Below are positions 40,579 to 50,400 of a stretch of DNA of 53,053 nucleotides, in pieces. Source of the DNA: Bacteroidota bacterium (GTDB lineage: Bacteria > Bacteroidota > Bacteroidia > Chitinophagales > Saprospiraceae); assembly GCA_963169455.1 (NCBI GenBank), contig CAUJDW010000088.1:1-53053 (forward strand), in the 5' to 3' direction. The notes beneath the pieces were generated by a model. The model was not told where the DNA came from, made no database searches, and saw nothing but the letters and a program-made list of their open reading frames with translations. Position 1 is the first letter of the stretch, and the number at the start of each line of letters is the position of its first letter. The position numbers and the translations under genes are program-made.

Positions 40579-41250
40579 TCAATCGAAGGCCGGGATCATT
40601 TGTTCCGTAAGCGGAACGGGGAGGTTGGGGTAGAATGTAGCTCTTTTTTCGAAGAGGCCTTCCCTTTCCACCAGCAGGCGGGCATTGACGGATTGTATGC
40701 CGCTGTCGCGGATTTCCCGCCCCGGGAATAGTTCGATGACTTTATTTCTGAAGGCGCCGGCCACTACAAACTCGCCCACGGGAGCCACCATCTCGTGGAT
40801 GAATTGCTCCGGCAGCCCGTATTTAAGCCCGGCCATTCTGCCGTTGTACAGGCCAACATAGGCATTTCCCCTCACCGACTTGACTGCGATAACTACCGGC
40901 AGGCCGAATTTTTCCCAGCATTCTATCCCGATCAGTTCCATGGAGGAAACGGGGCAAACGGGAATTGCCAGGCTGTAGGACAAGCCATTGGCGAAAGCTA
41001 CGCCGGTTCGTACCGAGCTCGTTCCGCCCGGGCCGATGTCAACGATGATTTTTTTGATCTCTTTAATACCGGCCCCGATGCTTTCCAGGCCGTTTGTCAG
41101 AAGCGGAGAAATATCTTTGATCAACTCAACAGGCCCATCGGGGGCGTTCAGGGAGGGGTTGTCTCCGGAATTGAAAAGAACCTTGCCTTTTTCTCCCAGA
41201 ACGATCCTGAACTGCGAGGAAGAAGTTGAAATGCCCAGCGTTAAACTCAT
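40579..41250 (-). CDS. tsaB: TsaB, t6A-biosynthesis partner of TsaD
   Basis: 223 aa, near the usual TsaB length. L-G-I-S-T-S-S begins the ASKHA fold, and D-I-G-P-G-G-T-S-S-V-R-T-G-V-A-F-A-N-G-L-S-Y corresponds to the YeaZ signature (G-P-G-S-F-T-G-L-R-I-G-x-x-x-A-K-G-L). TsaB is a catalytically silent paralogue that dimerises with TsaD in making threonylcarbamoyl-adenosine-37 of ANN-decoding tRNAs. It is the last gene of the operon, starting 1 bp past the tsaE stop. Its motif deviates considerably (T-S-S-V-R), and the protein does not look like the usual Bacteroidota TsaB. Confidence 0.82.
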   Translation of the reverse strand: MSLTLGISTSSSQFRIVLGEKGKVLFNSGDNPSLNAPDGPVELIKDISPLLTNGLESIGAGIKEIKKIIVDIGPGGTSSVRTGVAFANGLSYSLAIPVCPVSSMELIGIECWEKFGLPVVIAVKSVRGNAYVGLYNGRMAGLKYGLPEQFIHEMVAPVGEFVVAGAFRNKVIELFPGREIRDSGIQSVNARLLVEREGLFEKRATFYPNLPVPLTEQMIPAFD

Positions 41251-41251
41251 C

Positions 41252-41731
41252 TTACAAATTTGACAACTTTTGATTCAACATTTGGAATTCGGAGGCCCAC
41301 CTGTCGCCGGCACAGGAAAAGTTTATTATCCTGTAGTCCGGGTTTTCGCTGACGAACTCGAAGGTGATCTGCAGGTACTCGTCGAATTCGTCGATGACCT
41401 TCAGCCCCCATTCGATCATGACAATGGACTGCGGGAAAAATTCGGACAGCCCGAGGTCTTCGAACTCGGCCTGCCCCGACAGCCTGTAGGCATCCGCATG
41501 CAGCAGAAATCCGCCGGGGATCCTGTAGAAGTTTGCGATGGTGAAGGTAGGGCTGGACACGTTGTCGGATGAGCCCAGGGCTTCTGATAAGGCTTTTACG
41601 AAAAGCGTTTTCCCGGAGCCCAGATCGCCATCCAGAATGGCCACATCACCGAAGCGGAAGGAGGAAGCGATTGCTTTGGCCATGCGGGCCGTTTCCTCTT
41701 CATTTCTTGACAATACCTGAAATTTATCCAT
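41252..41731 (-). CDS. tsaE: TsaE, t6A-biosynthesis ATPase
   Basis: 159 aa from ATG 41731; the frame to 41767 would extend past the tsaD stop. Walker A is G-D-L-G-S-G-K-T (about 37-44). The family motifs S-S-P-T-F-T-I-A-N-F-Y, L-H-A-D-A-Y-R-L (normally H-x-D-x-Y-R-L) and I-V-M-I-E-W are all present. TsaE hydrolyses ATP to reset the TsaBD complex. It is placed between tsaD and tsaB with tight spacing (25 bp and 1 bp), consistent with one mRNA. Confidence 0.9.
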   Translation of the reverse strand: MDKFQVLSRNEEETARMAKAIASSFRFGDVAILDGDLGSGKTLFVKALSEALGSSDNVSSPTFTIANFYRIPGGFLLHADAYRLSGQAEFEDLGLSEFFPQSIVMIEWGLKVIDEFDEYLQITFEFVSENPDYRIINFSCAGDRWASEFQMLNQKLSNL

Positions 41732-41756
41732 AGTCCTATCGGTCAAATCCGCCAGG

Positions 41757-42749
41757 TTAAAATTCACTGATCGGCAGCCGCACCTGCGGAACGGGCTGCG
41801 GGCTTACCCCAAGGTTGAGATAGTCCCATGTTGCCAGCGCGATCATGGCCGCGTTGTCGGTTGACCAGCGCAGGGGAGGGAGGCAGAGTTCCACGCCCAC
41901 CTCTTCGCAAAGCCTGGACGCTTCCGCTCTCAGCTGCGGGCTGGCCGCCACCCCGCCGACGACGACCAGCGAAGCGCAGGGGCGCCCCGTGATGGCGCGC
42001 TGGCACTTTTTAATCAAAATTTCCATGACGGCCTCGACGAAGGATGCCGAAACATCTTCCACCACGGGCGATTCCGTTGCGCTCAGGTACCTGGCGACGG
42101 CGGATTTCAGGCCGGAAAAGGAAAACTCCAGCCCGCTGTTCAGCAAAGGCCGGGGGAATGGAATGGACGGCTTGCCGGCCATCGCCGCTTTGTCGACCAC
42201 CGGCCCGCCCGGATACCCCAGCCCCAGCATCCGTGCGGCCTTGTCGTAGGCTTCCCCCACCGAATCGTCGCGGGTCGTGCCGAGCAGGCTGATGTTGACG
42301 GCGTCCTCCATATAGGCCAGAAAAGTGTGCCCGCCGGAAACCAGCAGGATGACCGCCGGGTATTTCACTTTTTTGCTCTCCAGGTCGGCGCTGCGCAGGT
42401 GCCCCCGCAGGTGGTTGATGCCGATCACGGGCTTGCCCCAGCCCAGCCCCAGGCTGGTTGCCGTATTCAGGCCCACAAGCAGCGAGCCGATCAGGCCGGG
42501 GCCCCTCGTCACGCCAATGGCCCTGATATCTTCAGGCGACACCTTGGCGACGGATAAGGCCTCTTCAACGGCCGGTATGATCTTGTTGATGTGCGCCCGG
42601 GCGGCAACTTCGGGAAAAACGCCTCCGAACTTCGCATGCAACAGGGCCTGTGAAGCAGTTACCGAAGACAAGACATTGCCCTCCGGATCGACAATGGCCG
42701 CCGCCGTGTCGTCGCATGATGTTTCTATTCCCAGTACCAGCTCAGCCAT
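41757..42749 (-). CDS. tsaD: TsaD, tRNA threonylcarbamoyltransferase
   Basis: 330 aa, normal length. V-L-G-I-E-T-S-C-D-D-T opens the ASKHA domain, G-P-G-L-I-G-S-L-L-V-G follows at about 83, and G-G-H-T lies near 145. S-T-D-N-A-A-M-I-A near the end gives the C-terminal metal Asp. The metal-site loop reads N-H-L-R-G-H; both His are kept but the usual Glu/Ala between them is Arg. TsaD moves the threonylcarbamoyl group from TC-AMP to tRNA A37. It overlaps tsaC by 8 bp. The sequence (L-R-G-H-L-R-S-A-D-L-E) resembles actinobacterial or Chloroflexi-type TsaD more than the Bacteroidota form I recall. Confidence 0.92.
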   Translation of the reverse strand: MAELVLGIETSCDDTAAAIVDPEGNVLSSVTASQALLHAKFGGVFPEVAARAHINKIIPAVEEALSVAKVSPEDIRAIGVTRGPGLIGSLLVGLNTATSLGLGWGKPVIGINHLRGHLRSADLESKKVKYPAVILLVSGGHTFLAYMEDAVNISLLGTTRDDSVGEAYDKAARMLGLGYPGGPVVDKAAMAGKPSIPFPRPLLNSGLEFSFSGLKSAVARYLSATESPVVEDVSASFVEAVMEILIKKCQRAITGRPCASLVVVGGVAASPQLRAEASRLCEEVGVELCLPPLRWSTDNAAMIALATWDYLNLGVSPQPVPQVRLPISEF

Positions 42750-43353
42750 TGTTGAGTACTTTTTGTAATGCTTCGTGAGTTATTTCGCCCAGGCGCTCGA
42801 TGGCGGGCGGGTCGAAACGGCAGTTGATGATGGTGGAAGCAACGTTTTCCAGGCTTCCGCCGTCGATCACTATTTCCGGTTCGCCATTCAGTTCTTCCAG
42901 TATCTCCTGGACGGTGGAGGGTGTTTGGGTGGTCTTGTGTTTGTTCGCGCTCGTAACCAGCATGGGGCCCGTTTTTTCGAGCACCGCCAGCAGCCATTCA
43001 TCGTCCGGTATCCTGACCGCCACCTCATCCCTGCCCTCCAGCCAGGAATGCAAAGGCCCGTTCTTGAACCCCAGCACCAGGGAAAGTGCGCCCGGCACAT
43101 ACTCCGAGGACAGCAGCTTCATGGCGTTGGCGTTCAAATCCAGCCCCAGGGCCTCCAGGCCTTTCACCGAGGATACCATGATTGGCAGGTTGAAATTTAC
43201 GGGACGGGACTTGAGCTCGAAAATGCGCTCGATGGCGGCCCTTTCCGTAGGCAGGGCTGCCAGGCCGTACACCGTATCGGTAGGCAGCAGGGCCACGCCC
43301 CCGCCCTTCATGCATTCTACTACTTTGTCAATGTTGGTTTTCGACTTTTCCAT
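42742..43353 (-). CDS. tsaC: TsaC/Sua5-type threonylcarbamoyl-AMP synthase
   Basis: 203 aa from ATG 43353, a YrdC-only (TsaC-length) protein without the Sua5 extension. L-L-P-T-D-T-V-Y-G-L near the N-terminus, F-E-L-K-S-R-P-V-N-F-N-L-P-I-M-V (KxR motif), P-G-A-L-S-L-V-L and L-V-T-S-A-N-K-H-K-T-T-Q are the family signatures. It makes TC-AMP from Thr, bicarbonate and ATP for TsaBDE. It is the first gene of the four-gene t6A cluster, overlapping tsaD by 8 bp. The MFS gene lies 160 bp upstream on the same strand and may or may not be co-transcribed. Confidence 0.92.
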   Translation of the reverse strand: MEKSKTNIDKVVECMKGGGVALLPTDTVYGLAALPTERAAIERIFELKSRPVNFNLPIMVSSVKGLEALGLDLNANAMKLLSSEYVPGALSLVLGFKNGPLHSWLEGRDEVAVRIPDDEWLLAVLEKTGPMLVTSANKHKTTQTPSTVQEILEELNGEPEIVIDGGSLENVASTIINCRFDPPAIERLGEITHEALQKVLNNG

Positions 43354-43513
43354 ACGCTTTGAACTTGACGCCCGGCAACAGCCCGGCCGACAAGGAAACA
43401 ACCCGGGCTTCATGCCTGTTCACGCCGGAGAAGCCATTTTTTATCCGGAGCGCAAAAACAGGCATATTCCAAAATGCCCAAAGCCCGAATGTTGCGAAGC
43501 GGCGGGCAGCATC

Positions 43514-44767
43514 TTACTCCCTCTCCCCCACCAGGGCAGGCTCCACCTCGGGCTGCCTGGCGGCAGCGGCCATCCTTCTGAACCCGAACCACACCAGCAC
43601 GCAGAAGCCCATGAGCAGGTACCAGAGGGTGGAGAAGCCAAAGTGATCCGCCACCTGCAGCCCCAGGTTGGGCGACAGGATGTGGGATACGGAATACGTC
43701 ATCGTGAACAAGGCCATGTACTGCCCCCTGTTCCGGTCGTTGGTGAAATCGATGGCCATGGTGGCGATAAAGGGCAGGCTGAGCATTTCCCCTATCGTCA
43801 GGGAGAGCATGCAGGCGAAGGCCACCGCCCAGAAGAGCCCGAAAATATTGAACAGCAGATAGGAAAAACCGATGATCAGCGTGCCGATGCTCACGATCTG
43901 CCATTTGCCGAATCGGTGCTCCACCACGTAGATCAGCGGCATTTCCACCAGGGCGATCAGCAAGCCGTTTATAGCCATCAGGCGGCCGATCTGGGCTTCG
44001 TCGAGGGCGATCTCCTGTTTGAAGAAGACGGGGATAGTGGAAAACAACTGCATAAAGGCGATGCCGTTGAGCAGCACCAGCAGCAGGAAGGCCAGGTAGC
44101 GGCCGTCGCGATAGGCGGAGGAAACCACCGGCGCCGGCCCTGCGGCCTGGTTGCCGGCCCCCGCCTCCTGCGGCCGTTTGCGAACCGGCAGGGCCAGGCG
44201 GAAAAAGATGGCCGCGCCGATACAGGTCAGCCCGTCGGCCCAGAACAGGGCTTTGTAGCCCACGCTGGCTGCCAGCAGCCCGCCGACGGCCGGGCCGACA
44301 GCCCAGCCCAGGTTGACGGCCATGCGCAGCAGGCCCATCGCCCGCGTGCGGTTTTCCGGGCGGCTGTAGGTGGCCAGGGCTGCAAAGTTGGCGGGGCGGA
44401 ATGCGTCGGCAATCGTGCTCACCAGAAAAACCATCGCGCCAAAAGCCCAGATGCTCTCCGTGTAACCCAGGCCGATGAGGGCCAAACCGCTCAGCAGCAA
44501 CGACCAGAACTGAACCTGGTAGAAGCCGATGCGGTCGGTGAGCTGCCCGCCGAGATAGGCGCCCAGCACCGAGCCCGCTCCAAAAGCGCTCATCACCCAG
44601 CCGGCCTGCCCCAGGCTGTAGCCCTTCACCTGGGTGAGGTAAACCGTCATGAACGGAATGACCATCGTCCCGCTCCGGTTGATCAGCATCACGGCGGAGA
44701 GAAGCCACGCTTCCCGCGAGAACCCGCGAAAGGAATTCAGGTAGTGGGTAAGGATTTTCGAAGCCAT
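43514..44767 (-). CDS. Major facilitator superfamily transporter
   Basis: 417 aa from ATG 44767, with about 12 membrane helices. The loop between TM2 and TM3 reads G-G-Q-L-T-D-R-I-G, the MFS motif A (G-x-L-a-D-r-x-G). R-S-G-T-M-V-I-P-F-M-T-V-Y-L lies in TM1, N-R-T-R-A-M-G-L-L-R in the TM4/5 loop and N-D-R-N-R-G-Q-Y-M-A in the C-terminal half. It looks like a drug:H+ antiporter of the MdtH/YceL-like group. The substrate is unknown. No regulator is adjacent. Confidence 0.9.
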   Translation of the reverse strand: MASKILTHYLNSFRGFSREAWLLSAVMLINRSGTMVIPFMTVYLTQVKGYSLGQAGWVMSAFGAGSVLGAYLGGQLTDRIGFYQVQFWSLLLSGLALIGLGYTESIWAFGAMVFLVSTIADAFRPANFAALATYSRPENRTRAMGLLRMAVNLGWAVGPAVGGLLAASVGYKALFWADGLTCIGAAIFFRLALPVRKRPQEAGAGNQAAGPAPVVSSAYRDGRYLAFLLLVLLNGIAFMQLFSTIPVFFKQEIALDEAQIGRLMAINGLLIALVEMPLIYVVEHRFGKWQIVSIGTLIIGFSYLLFNIFGLFWAVAFACMLSLTIGEMLSLPFIATMAIDFTNDRNRGQYMALFTMTYSVSHILSPNLGLQVADHFGFSTLWYLLMGFCVLVWFGFRRMAAAARQPEVEPALVGERE

Positions 44768-45036
44768 CGGGTGTTCGGTTTTGCCGGCTGATGCTGCCGG
44801 CCGGATTAGCCATTTGCGCAGATCGTATAACACTTACCACGGGCAGGGCGGAATAGTTCCCGCTTCAACACAAATATTACCGGCGGATTATCAGAGGCTT
44901 AGGATGCCTTTCAAAACAATATTCCGCGGGCGGGAATATTCGCCGGGCGCGCATCAGGGAATGAGGGTTTATCCGGCATAAATGTTATGAATTCCGCAGC
45001 CTGGAAAAATTTCAGGTTTTTTGAGGCAATCGAGCC
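44768..45036. other. Spacer with AATATTCC inverted repeat
   Basis: AATATTCC (44918-44925) and GGAATATT (44933-44940) are perfect 8-bp arms around GCGGGCG. On the minus strand a TAATATTTG close to a -7 element lies near 44873-44882, upstream of the MFS gene. No gene is supported. Confidence 0.3.
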
Positions 45037-46017
45037 TCACCCCACCCGCAGCACCACCTTGCCTACATTCCTGTTGGCTTCCATATAGCGGTGTGCATCG
45101 GCCGCATCCCGCCAGTCGAAGACGGAATCGGCCACCGGTTTCAGGCGGCCCGTTTCGAAGAGCGGCCAGGCGAACCGGAACAGTTCCCGGCTGAGGGCGA
45201 TTTTGTATTCCAGCGAGCGGTTGCGCAAGGTGGAGCCTGTTATCTGCAGGCGTTTTCGAAGCAGGGGAAGCAGGTTGAACTGATCCACTTTGGCGCCCCC
45301 CATCATCGCCAGGAGCACCAGCCGGCCGTCGGTGCGCAGCAGGTTGAGGTTGGGTTGAAAGTATGGCGCCCCGATGCAGTCCACGATGACGTCCACCCCT
45401 TCGCCATTTGTATGATCCATGAGTGCGGATTCAAAATCTTCGTGCCTGTAGTCGATGGCCTTTTCGGCGCCGAGCGCCAGGCAGGCGGCCTGTTTGGCTG
45501 CGGAGGCCGTTGCGACGGCCCGGGCGCCCATGGCCCGCGCCAGTTGTATGGCGGCCGTGCCCACCCCGCTTGCGCCGGCATGGATCAGCACCAGCTCGCC
45601 GGGCTGCAGGCGCGCCAGCCGGTGCAGCGACTGGAAAGCGGTGAGGAAGGCTTCGGGAATAGCGGCGGCCTGCACGGCATCCAGGCCGCCGGGAAAAGGC
45701 AGTGCCATATCCTCGTGGATCACCGCATATTCGGCGTAGCCGCCGCCGCCCAGCAGCCCGCACACCCGGGCGCCCGGCCGCCACTTGCTTACGCCCTTTC
45801 CGGTTTCCACAACCGTGCCCGCCATTTCCAGGCCGAGAATCGGGCTTTCGCCGGGTGGCGGAGGGTACTTCCCCTCCCGCTGAAGGATGTCCGCCCGGTT
45901 CAGCGCCGTGGCTTCCACCCTGACGAGGATTTCTTTTTCAGCAGGCACGGGCGCAGGCCAGGGGCCCATGAATAGTTGTTCCGGCCCGCCGAAGGTTCTG
46001 ATCTGAATGGCTAACAT
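45037..46017 (-). CDS. NAD(P)H:quinone oxidoreductase, MDR superfamily
   Basis: 326 aa. M-L-A-I-Q-I-R-T-F-G-G-P-E-Q-L starts a medium-chain dehydrogenase/reductase of the PIG3/QOR group. R-V-E-A-T-A-L-N-R-A-D-I-L-Q-R-E-G-K-Y-P-P-P is the PIG3-type signature, and H-A-G-A-S-G-V-G-T-A-A-I-Q-L-A-R (about 148-163) is the dinucleotide-binding A-x-x-G-x-G. The zinc ligands of alcohol dehydrogenases are missing, as in quinone reductases. It probably reduces quinones or enals with NADPH in the cytosol. The ribA stop lies 38 bp upstream on the same strand. Confidence 0.9.
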   Translation of the reverse strand: MLAIQIRTFGGPEQLFMGPWPAPVPAEKEILVRVEATALNRADILQREGKYPPPPGESPILGLEMAGTVVETGKGVSKWRPGARVCGLLGGGGYAEYAVIHEDMALPFPGGLDAVQAAAIPEAFLTAFQSLHRLARLQPGELVLIHAGASGVGTAAIQLARAMGARAVATASAAKQAACLALGAEKAIDYRHEDFESALMDHTNGEGVDVIVDCIGAPYFQPNLNLLRTDGRLVLLAMMGGAKVDQFNLLPLLRKRLQITGSTLRNRSLEYKIALSRELFRFAWPLFETGRLKPVADSVFDWRDAADAHRYMEANRNVGKVVLRVG

Positions 46018-46055
46018 AAGTGGCTGGAGTTGAGTGGTTGCGCCCCGGGCCCACC

Positions 46056-46697
46056 CTACAGCTTAAACAAATGCCCCAATTCCTCCTGTTTGGTCTTGAG
46101 GTAGTTGAAGTTTTCCTTTTTCGGTTCCATGACCAGAGGGATGCGGCTAACGACCTCGATATGGGAATTTTCCAGGGCTTCGATCTTTTCCGGGTTGTTG
46201 GTCAGCAGGTGGATGCGGGAGATGCTGAGGGCTTCCAGCATTTCGATGGCGATGTTGTACTGGCGGGCGTCCACCTCCAGGCCCAGGTGGATATTGGCGT
46301 CGACGGTGTTGAGGCCGCGATCCTGGAGGTTGTAGGCTTTCAGTTTGTTGATAATGCCGATGCCGCGGCCTTCCTGGCGCAGGTAGAGCACCGCGCCTTT
46401 TTGCTCTGCCGCCATTTCCAGTGCTTTGTGGAGCTGTTCCCCGCAATCGCAGCGCCTGGAGCCGAAGAGGTCGCCGGTGATGCATTCGGAGTGTATGCGG
46501 GTGAGGACGGGCTGCGAGATATCGCAATGTTCGTGCACCAGAGCCAGGTGAGGCATCCACTCCTCTTCCCTTTCGGAAAAAGCGATCATCCTGAAGTTGC
46601 CCCAGGACGTTGGGATAAGGGCCTCGGCCTGCTTTTTCACAGCACTCCTTTTTATAGGTTCAATCATTTTTACCATTCCGATCATCCTTTGTGGCAT
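46056..46697 (-). CDS. ribA: GTP cyclohydrolase II
   Basis: 213 aa. Zinc ligands occur in H-S-E-C-I-T-G-D-L-F-G-S-R-R-C-D-C-G, followed by Y-L-R-Q-E-G-R-G-I-G, D-A-N-I-H-L-G and L-L-T-N-N-P-E-K. These are all diagnostic of RibA, the first step of riboflavin synthesis from GTP. It is a stand-alone cyclohydrolase without the RibB domain. The initiator may be ATG 46697 or the in-frame ATG 46667 (M-I-E-P-I-K). A minus-strand TACTTTTG at 46724-46731 supports the upstream start only loosely. No FMN riboswitch was recognised upstream. Confidence 0.93.
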   Translation of the reverse strand: MPQRMIGMVKMIEPIKRSAVKKQAEALIPTSWGNFRMIAFSEREEEWMPHLALVHEHCDISQPVLTRIHSECITGDLFGSRRCDCGEQLHKALEMAAEQKGAVLYLRQEGRGIGIINKLKAYNLQDRGLNTVDANIHLGLEVDARQYNIAIEMLEALSISRIHLLTNNPEKIEALENSHIEVVSRIPLVMEPKKENFNYLKTKQEELGHLFKL

Positions 46698-46723
46698 ATT
46701 TCCGGCAAGGGCGGATTACCGCA

Positions 46724-46731
46724 CAAAAGTA
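46724..46731 (-). promoter_or_regulatory. -7 element for ribA
   Basis: Reads TACTTTTG on the minus strand, an exact TAnnTTTG match, with a predicted start near 46717, about 20 bases before ATG 46697. No -33 TTTG was found. Confidence 0.4.
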
Positions 46732-46840
46732 CGGCTTCCCAACTGCCGATGCCAGTACTTAAACGTCAAATTTGAAACCTTTGAAGGATTTAAAAGTTGC
46801 GAGCAAGCTGCAATTCACAGCTCTCTTGTTCAAAAATAGC

Positions 46841-46848
46841 TATCTTTG
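46841..46848 (+). promoter_or_regulatory. -7 element of the metal-efflux operon
   Basis: TATCTTTG matches TAnnTTTG. Start near 46855, with a leader of ~40 bases before ATG 46894. It overlaps the in-frame TTG at 46846, so that codon cannot be the initiator. The -33 element is not clear. Confidence 0.5.
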
Positions 46849-46893
46849 CAGGGTATTTGGTTTTTCAGCGCATCACCCGCTTTGATCCAACAG

Positions 46894-47289
46894 ATGAAAC
46901 TACCTGCCAAAATATTAGCTTTCTATTTCCTGCTCGGCGGGCTGATGCCGGGTTCGGACTTCGGCCAGCTAGGCAGGATGTTTGATCTGCTGGAGCATTT
47001 CCACCTGCACCGGCAGATAGCTATGCAAAAGGGCGGGACGCTAAGTTTTTCTTCTTTCATTTCGGCGCACTTCTGGCAGCCAGACAGCCACAGGCACAAT
47101 GATGGCGGGCAGAGCCACCAGGAGCTGCCGCTCAAATCCGTTCAGGTTTTTTCCCAGATACTACCCGGGCATTTTTTGCTGCAACTGTCCCTGCCTTTCC
47201 TGAAAGAGGTCAGGCACTTTTCCCCGGAGAACCGCTTCCTGCCCACCGGCTATTGCGGCGCCATTTTCCGCCCGCCGATGCCCGCCTGA
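46894..47289 (+). CDS. Small His-containing protein leading the metal-efflux operon
   Basis: 131 aa. An N-terminal hydrophobic segment (I-L-A-F-Y-F-L-L-G-G-L-M-P-G) may be a signal or anchor. H-F-H-L-H-R-Q, H-F-W-Q-P-D-S-H-R-H-N-D and several more His suggest metal binding. F-L-P-T-G-Y-C-G-A-I-F-R-P-P near the C-terminus contains the only Cys. Short proteins of this kind often precede CusA/CzcA genes in Bacteroidota. A role in periplasmic metal handling or sensing is inferred from position and His content. I know of no named family. Confidence 0.7.
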   Translation: MKLPAKILAFYFLLGGLMPGSDFGQLGRMFDLLEHFHLHRQIAMQKGGTLSFSSFISAHFWQPDSHRHNDGGQSHQELPLKSVQVFSQILPGHFLLQLSLPFLKEVRHFSPENRFLPTGYCGAIFRPPMPA

Positions 47290-47433
47290 GCGCTTTTTTC
47301 TTCCAAGGTTTGGGCTGTAGGGGGGTCGGCAAGGTTCAGATAAGCTTACCAAATCCGGCTTAAGGTGCTTCCCCTGCCTTCCTTCTCTTTTTCCAGCTAT
47401 TTCAGGTACACGGAAAATCATTAAACATTATCC

Positions 47434-50400
47434 ATGATCAAAGCAATAATCGCCTTTTCCGTCAGGAATAAGCTCATAATACTACTGCTGGTTCTGGGCC
47501 TGGCCGGCGCCGGCATCTACTCCCTTTCCCAACTGCCCATCGATGCCGTTCCGGACATCACCAACAACCAGGTGCAGGTCGTCACGGTTTCGGGCTCGCT
47601 GGCGCCGCAGGAAGTGGAGCAGTTCATAACCTACCCTGTGGAAATGGCCATGGCCAACATTCCCGGCGTCGTCGAGATCCGGTCCATCTCCCGCTTCGGG
47701 CTTTCGGTCGTGACGGTCGTTTTTGAAGACAATGTGCCTGTGCTCGATTCGCGGCAGTACGTCAGAGAGCAGATCGGCATGGCCGAACAGGAGATACCGC
47801 CGGGCCTGGGCAAGCCGGAGCTGATGCCCATCACCACGGGCCTGGGGGAGATCTATCAGTACGTCCTGCGCGTTAAACCGGGCTACGAACAACAGTACGG
47901 CCCGATGGAGCTGCGCACCATCCAGGACTGGATCGTCAAACGGCAGCTTTCGGGTATTCCCGGCATCATCGAGATCAGCAGCTTCGGGGGTTACCTGAAG
48001 CAATACGAAGTCGCCCTCGACCCCCTCCTGCTGCAAAGTAATGACGTGGCCATCTCCGAGGTCTTTGACGCGCTTTCGCGCAACAACCAGAACAGCGGCG
48101 GCAGTTATATCGAAAAGAACACCAATGCTTATTATATCCGTACCGAAGGCATTGTGCATAATACCGACGACATTGCACAGATCGTTGTGGGCGTCCGCAA
48201 TGGTGTTCCCGTCCTCATTCGGGACATAGCCCGGGTGCAACTCGGCAGCCCCAAGCGCTTCGGGGCCATGACGATGGACGGAATCGGCGAAGCCGTAGGC
48301 GGCATCACCCTGATGCTGAAAGGCGGCAACGCTTCGGAAGCCATAGCCAACGTGCATAAGCGGATCGGGCAGGTTCGGCAATCCCTTCCGGAGGGCGTCG
48401 AACTCTACCCCTACCTCGACCGCTCCGTGTTGGTAGGCAAAACCATTTCCACCGTCAAAACGAACCTGCTTGAAGGCGGGCTGATCGTCGTCCTGGTGCT
48501 CGTCCTGCTGCTGGGCGACCTGCGGGCGGGCCTGATTGTCGCTTCCGTCATTCCACTGGCCATGCTCTTCGCCATCATCCTGATGAATTATTTCGGCATA
48601 TCGGCCAACCTGATGAGCCTGGGCGCCATCGACTTCGGCATTGTGGTGGATGGCGCGGTCATCATCGTGGAAGGCGTACTGCACGCGATTTTCACCTATC
48701 ACGTAGGCAAACACCTGAGCCGGCAACAGATGGACACCATAATCATCGACGAATCTTCAAAAATGTTCCGGGCTGCCGTCTTCGGCGTGTTCATCATTCT
48801 GACGGTATTTATTCCCATCATGACGCTGACCGGCATCGAGGGTAAGATGTTCCGCCCCATGGCCATGGCTTTCAGCTTCGCCATACTTGGCGCGCTGATC
48901 CTTTCGCTGACCTACGTGCCCATGATGGCGACCTGGACCCTGCCCAGGCGTGTGCGCGAACATAAGACCTTTGCCGACCGGATCGTCGGTTTTCTGCGCA
49001 AAATGTACAAGCCAAGCCTGGAAACCGCGCTGCGTCGGCCCGCCCTGGTTATCAGCCTGACCGTTCTGCTGCTGGCCGGGGCTGTCGTCATTTACCGTGG
49101 CCTGGGCGCGGAATTCATCCCCACCCTGGAAGAGGGCGACCTGGCCATGCAGATGACGATCCAGCCCGGCAGTTCTCTGCAGGAAAGCGTAAAAACGGCT
49201 GGCAAGGCCGAGCGCATCCTGCTGGATCATTTTCCGGAAGTGCGGCATGTCGTCTCCAAGATCGGCACGGCAGAAGTGCCCACCGACCCTATGGCCATCG
49301 AGGATGCCGACATCATGATCGTCCTGAAGCCCAAAGAGGAGTGGGTGAGCGCATCGGGACGCGAGGAACTGGCCGATAAAATGAAGGAAAAACTGGAGGC
49401 CGTGGCGGGCGCTTCTTTTGAATTCACCCAGCCGATCCAGTTGCGGTTCAACGAGCTGCTTACGGGAGCCAAGACCGATATCGCCATCAAGATATTCGGC
49501 GAAAACATGGAGGAACTCAAATTACTGGCTGACCAGGCAGAAAAAATCATCCGCGACATTCCCGGCGCCGGTGATGTGAAGGTGGAGCAGACCGAAGGCC
49601 TACCCCAGCTCCGCGTGCATTTCGACCGGGCCAAGATCGCCGAATACGGGCTCGACATCGAAAGGCTCAACAGCCTGGTGCGGACGGCCTACGCCGGCGA
49701 GCCGGCAGGGGTAGTGTTTGAAAATGAACGCAAGTTTGACCTGGTGGTGCGCCTTCAGGAAGAATACAGGCAGGGGCTGGATCTTTCCCGCCTGTTCGTC
49801 CACCTCGACGACGGGCGCTCGCTGCCGCTGAGCGAAGTGGCGGCGGTGGAATACAGCGAAGGCCCCATGCAGATCTCCCGGGAAGACACCCGCCGGCGCA
49901 TCAATATTGGGGTCAACGTGCGGGGGCGCGACGTAGCCAGCCTGGTTGCCGATATCGAGCTTGCCCTGGCGGAAAAGCTCAGCCTTCCTCCCGGTTATTT
50001 CATCCGATACGGAGGGCAGTTCGAAAACCTGGAAGCCGCCCGCAAGCGCCTGGGCATCGCGGTGCCCGTGGCCCTGGCCCTGATTTTCGTGTTGCTCTAT
50101 TTCACTTTCGGCAAGCTGAAGTACGCCCTCATGATCTTCTCCGCCGTTCCCATCGCCGCCGTGGGCGGGGTGCTGGCGCTGTGGTTGCGGGGCATGCCGT
50201 TCAGCATTTCCGCCGGGGTTGGTTTCATCGCGCTCTTCGGCGTTGCGGTGCTGAACGGCATCGTGCTGATCAGCCATTTCAACCGGCTGCGGTATGAAGA
50301 AGGCATGACGGATATCAGGGAGGTCGTCATCCAGGGCGGGTTGACGCGTATGCGGCCGGTCATCATGACTGCAACCGTCGCGGCGCTCGGCTTTCTGCCC

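Noticed and set aside
46698-46893. FMN riboswitch before ribA
   Set aside because: The conserved RFN-element blocks were not found in the short leader; only a -7 element is visible.
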